From Achromobacter sp. RTa (GTDB taxonomy: Bacteria; Pseudomonadota; Gammaproteobacteria; Burkholderiales; Burkholderiaceae_B), in NCBI RefSeq assembly GCF_000757485.1, contig NZ_JPYO01000029.1, positions 62,001 to 126,000 on the forward strand: a stretch of 64,000 bases of DNA, in the 5' to 3' direction. Both the position numbers and the translations under genes were made by a program. The notes under the pieces were generated by a model, which worked only from the letters and a program-made list of their open reading frames with translations, did no database searches and was not told the DNA's origin. Of this stretch, positions 24,779-33,204 are shown piece after piece. The first letter of the stretch is position 1, and every line of letters begins with the position of its first letter.

Positions 24779-27778
24779 CTAGCCCCCTTTTGTCGCGTGG
24801 TAAAGCAGACCGCCATATCGCATTTCGTTGGAGATGGTGGCCTTCACCTGCGCCGCCACTAGATCACCCAGCTGCCTGGCGGATTCCTGGGAACCGAGCC
24901 CATCACTTGTCTGCTGTGTAGTTGCGCCGTCGGCAATCGTGATCGTGGTGATGATGTTGATCTCGGCTGCCCCCAATCCACCTTGCGACTGGCCTTGCCA
25001 GTTCGGAATCTGCGCACGGACGCCTAGGCTCCCGTCCGGCGCGCGCTGGAGCGGCATGATTGCTTCGGGGCCTGCCTCCGCGAACACACCGGCGCCCTTC
25101 GCGAAAGCGAAAACCTGCGGCGTGTCATAGACCCCGTTCGAATAGGCGGACAAGCTGGGCGACGAGTAGACATTTCCTTTTGCGTTCGCCACCCAACCGT
25201 TTGAGGCGATCAGGGATCCAATCCCATCCCCTCCAGCAGCCTGAACACTGCTGGCCATTGCCTCAGTTCCAGCGGCAGCTCCTGACCCAAGGCCGAAGAG
25301 GCTTCCGGCAACGCTGGTGACAAGCCCCATCATGGCTTGGCGCGCGGCAATCTTTGCCAAATCGGCCAGGACGCTCCGGGTAAATTCGGCAAAATTGGCC
25401 TTGCCCGAGATTGCGAAGTTGGCGACCAGGTTCTCCATCCCTGAAAAGAGGGATGAAAAAACCTGTTGGGACTGGCCCATCAGATTGGCGGCGCCATCGA
25501 CCCATTCATTGACGGCCAGCAGCGCGCCGTTCTTCCAATCGGCCTGCAGAGCAACGCGCTGCTGCATATAGCCGCGCTCTCGCTCGACCTGCTCCAGCAT
25601 CGCCGCATCGATCTGAGCAATCCCTTGCAGGTATTGCTCGGAGTCCAGCGCGCCCGCCCCACCCTCGCGCAGCATCTTGTCCGTGAAACCATCACGGATA
25701 CGCCGAAAGCGGTCTTGCGCCTGATTGATCGAATCGACCAACGCACGGTCGTTCGCGCCCAGCGTCATCGCGTTGATCTGCCGGCCGGCCTGCAGATCGC
25801 GCGTCTCACGGTAGTTCTGGATATCGAGCTGCGTGGCGCGCAGCGCCCCTCGGATCTTCTCCTGGTACTTCTCGATCTCCGTCGCCTCTTGCGCGTGCGA
25901 ACGCACAATCTGGGCCTCGAGCTCCTTCACCCTACCGAGGTAACGCTCCCGCTCCGCCAGCTGCTTCTTCCCGCCGGCGAGCTCGGCCTGCTTGCGTACG
26001 ACCTCGAGTTCGTCCTGCAAGGCGGCGCGCTGGGCCTCGGCCCGCTGGTGAATAAACTGCTCTTCCGACAACAGGCCGCGGGCACGCTCACCTTCCAGGC
26101 GAGTGTTTTCCTGCCGCAGCGCCTCTTCCCGAAGGCGCGCCTGCGCCTGCATCGCAGCCAACTGGGCAGAAATGCCGTTCTGGCCGGCCGAGGTGGCGTC
26201 CTTGTCTTCGAACCGCTTTCGGGTCGCAGCCTCACGCGCCTTGATATTCTCGGCGGAAATCCGTTTGTCATTCGGATCCACAGACCGAATGTCTTTCTCG
26301 TACTTGGCGTTCTCCTCCAGCGCCTTGGCCAACTGTCGCTTCTTGTCGGCCGCGGCGTCCAGATCGTCAAGGGCCCTGCCAGCCGCTATGGCCGCGGCAT
26401 TGGCCGCTGCGTTGAGACCCTTGACCTGTGCCGTGGCATCCTCTATGCCTTTCTTATCTTGGAGCGAGGCCAGCTCGGCGCGATCGGCTGCCAAGTTCAT
26501 TTCGGTACGCCGCCGGTTCACGTCGGAGAGCGCCCCACGCTCCAACCGCTGTTCCCGCTGCCGAATACGCTCCTCGACCTCTCGGATGTCCTCGCCCAGC
26601 GTCGCATCGCGGCCAACAGACTTCAGCACCTCCCAATAGCCCTCGGCCTCCTTCTTAACGCCCCTCCATGCGCGCTCAAGGAAACCCAGCTTCTGGGGTG
26701 CCTCCGTACCCAGGTAGTCATGCAGGGCACGTGACGTTGCCTGCATCGCAGCTTCGCGGTTACCGGTCTCCTCCAGCGTGCGGATGTAGTCCCACTGGGC
26801 AAGCGTCATGAAATTCATGGAGCGGTTGTGCTCTTCCGCCCACTTCGTGACGCCCTCCGGCATCCGTGCAAAGTCCTTGGATATATCATCCATGGACTGG
26901 CCAGACGCGCGCTGCAGCTCCACCATCGTGGCGCTCAGACTGGTAATGGTGTCCTTCGAGATTTGGCCAGTAGCGACGAGCGACTCCACCGCCTGACGCG
27001 CCTTGCCCAGCCCTCCGCCGCCCAGCTCAGCGGCGGCCGCTGACATTTCCCGGATACCGCCCGCAGTGACTCCAGCGTAGTTGCCCGTGAGCCTGATCGT
27101 CCGATTAAACCGTTCAGTCTCTTCGTGGCCTTGATACGCCGCAAAGCCAAGTGCGACCGCAGCGGCCGCCGCGGCTGTGTACGGAGTTACCAACTTCAGC
27201 AGCGTAGAACCGAGGGCCTGGGCTGCGGGCACGACGCCATGGAACATGTCCTTCAGCTGACCGCCCTGCTGCAGCATGACGGTCATCGGCTGCTGCCCGC
27301 CTTGCAGCGATACGAAAATGTCGGTGAGCTGCGCCGGCACGCCACGCATGGCCGCGTCCATCTGCTTCGCCGACATCCCGTAGCGGTTCAAGCCTTCCGC
27401 GCCGCTGTTGAATGCAGCTTCCTGGGCCTTCAGCTGATTAATCAGCGGCGCAGCCCGGCCGGCCACACCCAGTTCCGCGGCGCGCAACTCCAGCAGTTCG
27501 GAGCGAGTCTTCCCAATCGCCTGTGCCTGCCGCTCGAGGCTCTGAAGAAAGCGCCCACCGGCGGTGGCGTATGCCTGCGCGCCGGCGGAGGCTGCGTTCA
27601 CCGAGACTGACATCTGGGAGGAGGATGCTCCCATGCGCTCCGCGGCGGCGGCAGCCCGACCTAGCGAAGTCTCCGTCGCGGCGGCGAATTGCGCCGATGC
27701 GGCACTGCCCGCGCCGTACGCGCGCAACAGATCCGCCTCGTCGCCCGTCAACCGAACGCCAAGAGTCTTATCCGTCAT
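24779..27778 (-). CDS. H: Tail length tape measure protein, 999 aa
   Basis: This is the longest central tail gene. An N-terminal TMP region (QLTDIFVSLQGGQQPMTVML, QQGGQLKDMFHGVVPAAQAL) is followed by a hydrophobic segment (YTAAAAAAVALGFAAYQG), long coiled coils, and a C-terminal lambda-type region (FTRSVLADLAKIAARQAMMG). The protein sets tail length and helps DNA entry. At ~150 residues per 22 nm or so, 999 residues predict a lambda-like tail around 150 nm; that figure is an estimate. Confidence 0.95.
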   Translation of the reverse strand: MTDKTLGVRLTGDEADLLRAYGAGSAASAQFAAATETSLGRAAAAAERMGASSSQMSVSVNAASAGAQAYATAGGRFLQSLERQAQAIGKTRSELLELRAAELGVAGRAAPLINQLKAQEAAFNSGAEGLNRYGMSAKQMDAAMRGVPAQLTDIFVSLQGGQQPMTVMLQQGGQLKDMFHGVVPAAQALGSTLLKLVTPYTAAAAAAVALGFAAYQGHEETERFNRTIRLTGNYAGVTAGGIREMSAAAAELGGGGLGKARQAVESLVATGQISKDTITSLSATMVELQRASGQSMDDISKDFARMPEGVTKWAEEHNRSMNFMTLAQWDYIRTLEETGNREAAMQATSRALHDYLGTEAPQKLGFLERAWRGVKKEAEGYWEVLKSVGRDATLGEDIREVEERIRQREQRLERGALSDVNRRRTEMNLAADRAELASLQDKKGIEDATAQVKGLNAAANAAAIAAGRALDDLDAAADKKRQLAKALEENAKYEKDIRSVDPNDKRISAENIKAREAATRKRFEDKDATSAGQNGISAQLAAMQAQARLREEALRQENTRLEGERARGLLSEEQFIHQRAEAQRAALQDELEVVRKQAELAGGKKQLAERERYLGRVKELEAQIVRSHAQEATEIEKYQEKIRGALRATQLDIQNYRETRDLQAGRQINAMTLGANDRALVDSINQAQDRFRRIRDGFTDKMLREGGAGALDSEQYLQGIAQIDAAMLEQVERERGYMQQRVALQADWKNGALLAVNEWVDGAANLMGQSQQVFSSLFSGMENLVANFAISGKANFAEFTRSVLADLAKIAARQAMMGLVTSVAGSLFGLGSGAAAGTEAMASSVQAAGGDGIGSLIASNGWVANAKGNVYSSPSLSAYSNGVYDTPQVFAFAKGAGVFAEAGPEAIMPLQRAPDGSLGVRAQIPNWQGQSQGGLGAAEINIITTITIADGATTQQTSDGLGSQESARQLGDLVAAQVKATISNEMRYGGLLYHATKGG

Positions 27779-27798
27779 TTTGATTTCCGGCGTTGCGC

Positions 27799-28595
27799 CT
27801 ATCCCTTGTTCTCAAAGACCTCTATGGCGGCCTGTTCCATCGCCCTGAGCTCCATGAACATCTCGCGGCGCGCGCGCCGCTTCACCTGTAGCAAGCGCAG
27901 CGTGGCCTCGATTTCTGCCGATGCGATGCCAACCCGAACGGGATCGCCCATTGCGGGTGCGACCCAGGTCCAGCACCGCCCAAGCGCTAGAAACGCTTCG
28001 AACGTCGCCCAGTTCTCTGGCCAGATCTCGAAGGCCTGCGCCTGGGACTCGCCAGCCGGCCGGGCCGCTTCGATGACTTCCGGCGACGCTCCGGCCGCCC
28101 TCAGTGCCGCCAGCACCTGATCGTCGGTATCGAATTCATCGCCCGATGAGCGAGCCCCGCCGGCCCAGTACCTGGCGGCCTCGATTAGTTTTTTTTCTTT
28201 GCCCCTTCATGGGCGGCGAAGAATCCGTTGTGCAGGGGGATCACCAGTTCCGGCCAATCTTCCAGCACCTGGCCCAGCGATCCCGCGCTGAAGGGAACCG
28301 AATCGCCGGACGCGTCTTTGACGCCGAGCCAGCCGGCCATCTTTTCCTTGATGAAATCGATATCGCTGGCATAGGAGTAGGCCGGGACGCTGCCATCTTC
28401 GCGAACGATGGGGCCCAAGCCCTGGGCCGCACGGGCCTTGCTCACCATGCCGTCCCGCAAATCGGCCAACTGCTCCGGGGAATGGCGGTGATATTGCGCG
28501 ACGAAATTGATTGCGACGGGCTTGCCATCCGCTCCGTGGACGCTAACGTCCACTTCGATGGCAGCAATGGGGCGACGCGTAACGACGAAAGACAT
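27799..28595 (-). CDS. Tail assembly chaperone G-T, -1 frameshift product
   Basis: The upstream chaperone frame ends AKKKN-stop at 28185 on the slippery heptamer AAAAAAC. Slipping back one base there joins it, without a stop, to a downstream frame through FDTDDQVLAALRAAGASPEV and EIWPENWATFEAFLALGRCW (DUF1799-like) to the stop at 27799. The fusion would be about 265 residues. In lambda, gpG and gpGT together load the tape measure. The downstream part has only a GTG (28116) and no good site of its own, which supports expression by frameshift. Confidence 0.85.
28185..28595 (-). CDS. G: Tail assembly chaperone G, 136 aa
   Basis: ATG 28595 has GGAGAG 5 bases upstream. The sequence MSFVVTRRPIAAIEVDVSVH ... 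WLGVKDASGDSVPF ... LVIPLHNGFFAAHEGAKKKN fits the short chaperone of siphophage tails. It lies between the tail tube and tape measure genes. The last codons contain the slippery sequence. Confidence 0.9.
   Translation of the reverse strand: MSFVVTRRPIAAIEVDVSVHGADGKPVAINFVAQYHRHSPEQLADLRDGMVSKARAAQGLGPIVREDGSVPAYSYASDIDFIKEKMAGWLGVKDASGDSVPFSAGSLGQVLEDWPELVIPLHNGFFAAHEGAKKKN
28188..28194 (-). other. Programmed -1 frameshift site AAAAAAC
   Basis: On the minus strand eight A are followed by CTAATC. In the zero frame this reads AAA AAA AAC TAA, so A AAA AAC sits exactly in X XXY YYZ register before the stop. Confidence 0.88.
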
Positions 28596-28617
28596 GAATG
28601 CTCTCCAGAATGAGAAA

Positions 28618-28637
28618 CGCCCGGCATAGGCCGGGCG
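28618..28637 (-). terminator. Intercistronic hairpin after the tail tube gene
   Basis: cgcccggc / gccgggcg, 8 bp with a 4-base loop, between the tail tube and chaperone genes. The U-tract is weak (GTTTCTC), so it may act as a partial terminator or mRNA stabiliser. Confidence 0.5.
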
Positions 28638-28678
28638 CCATTGAATAAGTGAGGAATGGATGCCGATGCGGCGAGTTG

Positions 28679-29614
28679 CTACTTGACGACGATCTCCAGC
28701 TCGTCGTTGCCGACGGCGCCGGGGTTGATGTTCGTATCCAGGTTGAGCATCGCCACGCCGTCCTGGTCGGAGTACGTCGGGTTGGTCAGTTGGGCGGCAC
28801 TCGCGTTGATCTGCACGATATGGCCTGCGGCCACCCCATGGGTAACCGAGAGCGGAGAACCCGCACCGGACAGCACCATGGTCGGCCAGTTCAAATCGGC
28901 GATGCGCGGAAGCTCCAGAACCAGCTTGCCGGTCGGTTTGCGGTCGGTGATCTCGGCGCCCTCGCACCCGATGAGCGTGCGCCATACCAGTTGGTTCGCG
29001 ATATCGAACGACATGGACTGCAAGCAGCCCGTGTAAGCACCGAGGGACCAAACCGGGGTATTCGCTTTGTTGACCGCCTTCGGGATCTGGAAGGCGCTGA
29101 AATCCACGCCCGCCGGCATCGCCCCGTCGGTGATCGGCAGGTAGGCGCCCATGAAGCGATATCGCAAGACCGGGATGCTCTTGGCGGTCAGATCAAACGC
29201 CACTGTCCCACGGGCATCTACGATCTTGTGGAACAACCCGTCCAGGAAGTAGTGCAGCGTGATCAGCTCGAAATCGTCCGAGATGGGCAGATAGCGAACG
29301 TCGGTATCTTCAGTGACAGTTTCGGCGAAGCCGCAGGCACGCAAGAGTTGGCCCCACCCCGGCGGAGTACCGGGCGTGCCAGAACCTGCCAGTTCGACCT
29401 CGAATTCCAGTTGCGCGTACTGCGTGACGGCGACCTGACCGGAATTGCCCATGTAAGGCCGCAGCAGTTCACGCTCGACGAACTCGGCCGACAACGGCGT
29501 TGCAGTCAGGTTTCGTACCAACACGGCGTCGGTGGCGCCTGCCGGTTGGGCGTCGGTTCCGCCGGAGGCCTGCAGCTTCGCCAGCACGACGGACTTTCGG
29601 GTTTTCTTAGCCAT
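28679..29614 (-). CDS. V: Major tail tube protein, 311 aa
   Basis: Start at ATG 29614 (second of a tandem pair), with GGAG 6 bases upstream. TYSDQDGVAMLNLDTNINPG and QYAQLEFEVELAGSGTPGTP match phage tail tube proteins; position between U and the chaperones agrees. It polymerises into the tail tube. Hairpins lie on both sides of the gene. Confidence 0.88.
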   Translation of the reverse strand: MAKKTRKSVVLAKLQASGGTDAQPAGATDAVLVRNLTATPLSAEFVERELLRPYMGNSGQVAVTQYAQLEFEVELAGSGTPGTPPGWGQLLRACGFAETVTEDTDVRYLPISDDFELITLHYFLDGLFHKIVDARGTVAFDLTAKSIPVLRYRFMGAYLPITDGAMPAGVDFSAFQIPKAVNKANTPVWSLGAYTGCLQSMSFDIANQLVWRTLIGCEGAEITDRKPTGKLVLELPRIADLNWPTMVLSGAGSPLSVTHGVAAGHIVQINASAAQLTNPTYSDQDGVAMLNLDTNINPGAVGNDELEIVVK

Positions 29615-29634
29615 CATGGGCTCCAAAGAATGAC

Positions 29635-29649
29635 GGCCCCGGCGGGGCC
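29635..29649 (-). terminator. Hairpin before the tail tube gene
   Basis: ggcccc / ggggcc with a 3-base loop in the short gap upstream of the tail tube start. No strong U-tract; possibly a processing or stabilising element. Confidence 0.35.
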
Positions 29650-29668
29650 TGATTGTGAAGCGCCAGCC

Positions 29669-29863
29669 CTACCGGGCCTGGCAATTAGCGCAGGGCGCAG
29701 TCCGCTGGACCAAGACACGTTCGCCGGTGACCGGATCGCGCAGATAGGTGCCGCCGCGGCCGTGGTGTTCGTCGGGGGTAGCGAACTCGGGCGCCGGCGC
29801 AGCCGATGTGCTCTCGACAGGCGCGCCCTTTCCACCGGTGGCCACCGTCTTGGTTTTGCTCAT
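29669..29863 (-). CDS. Small phage protein with C-terminal CxxC, 64 aa
   Basis: GGAG lies 5 bases before ATG 29863. The sequence MSKTKTVATGGKGAPVESTS ... GTYLRDPVTGERVLVQRTAP ends CANCQAR. Two cysteines (CxxC) at the tail could bind metal or form a disulfide. Located between the tail terminator and tail tube genes. Confidence 0.75.
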   Translation of the reverse strand: MSKTKTVATGGKGAPVESTSAAPAPEFATPDEHHGRGGTYLRDPVTGERVLVQRTAPCANCQAR

Positions 29864-29878
29864 GTTTTCTCCAGGAAG

Positions 29879-30298
29879 TCACCGGTCCAGCGCGTGCTCG
29901 TCGGTCTGATAGGTGATCCGGTATCGCTTGTTCACAACCTGCCGCCGCAGGTCGCCGTTGACGTACTTGGGCTCATCGGTACCGAACTCGGCAACCTCGA
30001 CCACATTAGGGCCGGCGTATGCCATGACGACCGGGTGGGCCTGCTCGAACACCATCTCGGCCAGGGCCTGATGGTCATCGCCTGCGGTGTGGACAAGGAG
30101 GTGGATCTCGCGTACGCGGGTGGCCCGCGGCGGGTGAACGCTCTCCACGGACTCCCCGCCCAACTGCACGGAGATCACCATCGAGGCCTCCCTGGCGACT
30201 GCACGTACAGGCGATGGCTCGACCTCCGCGAGGAATCCTGGCGCCTCCTCAAGGGAGGCACGCAGGTCCTCGACGTATTGCATTGCTAGGGTGGTCAT
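29879..30298 (-). CDS. U: Tail terminator protein, gpU-like, 139 aa
   Basis: Short protein with YVNGDLRRQVVNKRYRITYQ near the C-terminus and VREIHLLVHTAGDDHQALAE in the middle, matching the U family that caps the growing tail. It overlaps the upstream gene by ATGA and precedes the tail tube gene, as in lambda. Confidence 0.82.
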   Translation of the reverse strand: MTTLAMQYVEDLRASLEEAPGFLAEVEPSPVRAVAREASMVISVQLGGESVESVHPPRATRVREIHLLVHTAGDDHQALAEMVFEQAHPVVMAYAGPNVVEVAEFGTDEPKYVNGDLRRQVVNKRYRITYQTDEHALDR

Positions 30299-30600
30299 GG
30301 CAGACGCTCCAGCATCGCGCGCGACCAGAAACCGTCGCCTATCGCGGTTGGCTCCTGGCGGACCCGGTAGCGGACGCCCCCGATTTCCACCTGGCTGTGG
30401 TACGTAATGTCGGGGACATCGGCAGTGGTGTACTCGATCTCGTAGTCGGTCGAGTGCACCAACTCCCCTTCATCGATGACCTGCGGGCGATCGAACCGAA
30501 CCTTGAATGGAACGGGAGGCTCCGTATCCAGCAGCAACGCCGGCTCGCGCAGACCCACCGCATCGAAGGCTTCGTCGAACACGGAGTTATCCCACTCCAT
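30295..30600 (-). CDS. Head-tail joining protein (FII-like), 101 aa
   Basis: VFDEAFDAVGLREPALLL and the C-terminal VEIGGVRYRVRQEPTAIGDG fit small head-tail completion proteins of the lambda FII type. It lies between capsid and tail terminator genes. It would close the connector before tail attachment. Confidence 0.78.
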   Translation of the reverse strand: MEWDNSVFDEAFDAVGLREPALLLDTEPPVPFKVRFDRPQVIDEGELVHSTDYEIEYTTADVPDITYHSQVEIGGVRYRVRQEPTAIGDGFWSRAMLERLP

Positions 30601-30604
30601 GGCT

Positions 30605-31606
30605 TTAGGCGCCCATCTTCAGCTTGATGATGGCCTTGGGCTGGGTCGGCAGGTGCAGCGGATTGGACTGGCTTTCGATCTCGAGCCCCTTCCCGAACGG
30701 CAGCGGCTCGACCCGCGTGTAGTACGGCAGGCCGTCAGTGTTGACGGTTTCCATATAGTCGGCCGGCGCGAAGCGCGTGATGAAAAACTCGGGCACGCCG
30801 TCGGGAAAGGCGTAGGCAACCTCGTCGCCGATGAAAGGGGTCCCCCCCAGCTTTCCGCGGTAGCGTTCGTAGGTAATGCCGCCGATCTCGAAGGAATCGG
30901 CCGGCTTGCCCCGCAGCTCGGCTGCTTGCGCGGTATTCAGGTACGTCTCGCGCACGCTCTTGTGGTTGATCAGCGTCTTCCAGAAGTCCTTGCCGCACAG
31001 CGCGCGAACGCCGCTGGCCGGGGTCGCGCCCAGGGCATCCTCGACCAGATCCACGACATCGTCCGATTTCTGACGAACGAGGGTGGTTGCGCTCGTGAGC
31101 TCCATCGGGAATTCCTGCTGGACGATGCCGAAGGAATGGTAAACGTCGAGCAACACCGACGTGCCATCGGCATCCAGGATCTGCCCCTTGATGCCGCCCA
31201 CGCGCTGATATTCGTGCGTCAGGTCCAGTTGCTGGCGGTGCTTCTTCTGGTACTTGGCGACCCGCGCTTCGGCCGATTCCAGCTCCGATTGGCTCCCGAA
31301 CGCGCGGATGCCCTGGATTTCGTCCGCCAGCATCGTGGAATGTGCCGGCAAGTGCACGGTGTTGAACGGAATCATCTTGCGGCCAGCCAGAATGACGGAT
31401 TCGCCGACGCCGCCACGGGGCTTGGCCGAGACCAGACCCAGCTTCTGACCGTCGTATTCGATTTGCACGACGGTGGACGAAACGCCCTCTTCCGAGTAAA
31501 GGCCCAGCTTGCCGATGCGGCCCGGGATGCTCTCCTGCTCGTTGATGGCGGCGGTCAAGGCGGAAACCGTGAATTTCTCGTCTTGGAAGATATTGATATC
31601 GGCCAT
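30605..31606 (-). CDS. E: Major capsid protein E, 333 aa
   Basis: A full-length lambda E family protein: MADINIFQDEKFTVSALTAA, VVQIEYDGQKLGLVSAKPRG, YHSFGIVQQEFPMELTSATT and C-terminal LEIESQSNPLHLPTQPKAII. It forms the icosahedral shell. It lies between decoration protein D and the joining protein. Confidence 0.95.
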   Translation of the reverse strand: MADINIFQDEKFTVSALTAAINEQESIPGRIGKLGLYSEEGVSSTVVQIEYDGQKLGLVSAKPRGGVGESVILAGRKMIPFNTVHLPAHSTMLADEIQGIRAFGSQSELESAEARVAKYQKKHRQQLDLTHEYQRVGGIKGQILDADGTSVLLDVYHSFGIVQQEFPMELTSATTLVRQKSDDVVDLVEDALGATPASGVRALCGKDFWKTLINHKSVRETYLNTAQAAELRGKPADSFEIGGITYERYRGKLGGTPFIGDEVAYAFPDGVPEFFITRFAPADYMETVNTDGLPYYTRVEPLPFGKGLEIESQSNPLHLPTQPKAIIKLKMGA

Positions 31607-31627
31607 GTCAGGCTCCAGAAATAGAAA

Positions 31628-31647
31628 CGGCCGCCCGGAGGCGGCCG
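31628..31647 (-). terminator. Hairpin between decoration and capsid genes
   Basis: Perfect 8-bp stem cggccgcc / ggcggccg with a 4-base loop, then GTTTCTATTTC on the minus strand. It lies in the 76-base gap between D and E and may protect or attenuate the mRNA. Confidence 0.45.
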
Positions 31648-31682
31648 CAGATGTTGGAAAGATGGATTTGTATAGGTGAGGA

Positions 31683-32033
31683 TCAGCGAACGATGATGCC
31701 GGCCGCCCCCAGGGCTACGCGCGCGGGCGCGTCCACGCCGACGAGCAGCTCGCCGGCCAGCTCCGCGTCACGCGCGATGACGACAATTTGCTGATCCGCG
31801 TCGGACGCGGGGACATTGCTGTACAGCACGGCGTCGGCGGTGATCGGTGCATCGGGGTCCGCCCCCGGCCCGGAGTAAACGACATACTTGCCGTCGCCCC
31901 CCAGCGTGAGGAGTTGGCCCGCGGCCAGGGTGACGAGGGTGGCGGCGAGCAGCGCGTTTTCGCGCGAGCGTTGGCCGTTAGCTTCGGAGAGGATGAAATC
32001 AGCCGTTCGGGCCTGTTGATGGATGAAGGGCAT
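31683..32033 (-). CDS. D: Head decoration protein D, 116 aa
   Basis: MPFIHQQARTADFILSEANG, SRENALLAATLVTLAAGQLL and the alanine/valine-rich C-terminus match the lambda gpD trimer that stabilises the expanded capsid. Order protease-D-E is lambda-like. Confidence 0.92.
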   Translation of the reverse strand: MPFIHQQARTADFILSEANGQRSRENALLAATLVTLAAGQLLTLGGDGKYVVYSGPGADPDAPITADAVLYSNVPASDADQQIVVIARDAELAGELLVGVDAPARVALGAAGIIVR

Positions 32034-32044
32034 GGTGCTAGCTC

Positions 32045-33193
32045 CTAGTTGGCAGAGAGGGCTTTTCGTTTGGCGTAGATCGCCTGAGGATTCGGCCCGC
32101 TCTGCTTCGGGGCCGATGAATTGGTGGGTTGACGGTTGTTGATTGGGGCAGCCTCACTGGCGAGAAGCTGATCGAACAAACGCGCGCGAACTTGCTCCAC
32201 ATTGAGACCTGCGGACACAAACCCAGCGGCCTTCTCCGGCAACTTGGCGGCCAGGCAGATGCCAGCGATATCTTTGGCTTGGGCTACGCGCTGATCCGCC
32301 AGTTCGCGACTTTCCAGCGCGCCGCTGAGCAGAACGCCTTCCGCGAGTTCGGCAATACCCTCTTGCCGGCAGGATGCGTAGACACGGGCGGCCAGCGCAG
32401 ATGCCGTCGGCACATCCGCCGGAAGAGCCGGGACGGGCTCCGGCTCCGGCTCTGGCGCGGGTTCGGGTTCGGGTTCGGGTTCGGGTTCGGGCTCAGGCTT
32501 CGGCTCGGGCTTCGGCTCGGGCTTCGGATCCGGCGCGGGCTCGGGGTCGCCCTCTTCCAGGGACTTGAGCATGGCTTTCACGTCGTCGGGCAGATTCTTG
32601 TGCTTTTGCAGCACAGCCGCTGCACTATCCGACATCTGCAGTCGAACGGGCTCCTCGATCAGGTCGCAAAATCCCAACGCCTGCGCCTCGAGCGCGGACA
32701 TCCACGTGGTCGCGTCCATCATTTCGATGATCTTGTCACTGTCCAACCCACTCTTACGGGAGTAGGCTGCGACCACACCATCTCGGATCCGGTCCATCAT
32801 TTCTGCGGTAGTACGCAGATCCTCGGCCGTACCACCAGTGATGATCCAAGCGTTGTGGATCATCATCTGCGTATTCTCGGGCATGATCGTCGGCTTGCCG
32901 GCCATCGCGATCAATGAGGCAGCAGAGGCGGCGACGCCATCCACCCGCGTGGTTACCCGACCGGCGTACCGATGAAGCGCGTTGTAGATTGCAAAGGCGT
33001 CGAAAACGTCGCCCCCTGGGCTGTTCAGCGACACCAAGATGTCGGCACCACCTGCCGCTGCTGCGTCCAGTTCTGCGACGAACGCTTCGGCCGTAGTTCC
33101 CCAGAATCCAATTTCGCCATAAATGCGAATCTCGACCACGGGTTTATCCGCCTGCGCATTGACGGTGATCGAATACCAAGCCTTCTTTGCCAT
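32045..33193 (-). CDS. C: ClpP-like head maturation protease with PE-repeat linker, 382 aa
   Basis: Start at ATG 33193 (MAKKAWYSITVNAQADKPVV) with GGAG 5 bases upstream. ClpP fold: LVSLNSPGGDVFDAFAIYNA, catalytic Ser in VDGVAASAASLIAMAG, His in TQMMIHNAW. Residues about 225-265 are a Pro-Glu/Lys repeat linker. The C-terminal region (LPADVPTASALAARVYASCR to end) may act as an internal scaffold, as in lambda C/Nu3. It processes the prohead. Confidence 0.92.
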   Translation of the reverse strand: MAKKAWYSITVNAQADKPVVEIRIYGEIGFWGTTAEAFVAELDAAAAGGADILVSLNSPGGDVFDAFAIYNALHRYAGRVTTRVDGVAASAASLIAMAGKPTIMPENTQMMIHNAWIITGGTAEDLRTTAEMMDRIRDGVVAAYSRKSGLDSDKIIEMMDATTWMSALEAQALGFCDLIEEPVRLQMSDSAAAVLQKHKNLPDDVKAMLKSLEEGDPEPAPDPKPEPKPEPKPEPEPEPEPEPEPAPEPEPEPVPALPADVPTASALAARVYASCRQEGIAELAEGVLLSGALESRELADQRVAQAKDIAGICLAAKLPEKAAGFVSAGLNVEQVRARLFDQLLASEAAPINNRQPTNSSAPKQSGPNPQAIYAKRKALSAN

Positions 33194-33204
33194 ATTGGCT
33201 CCAT

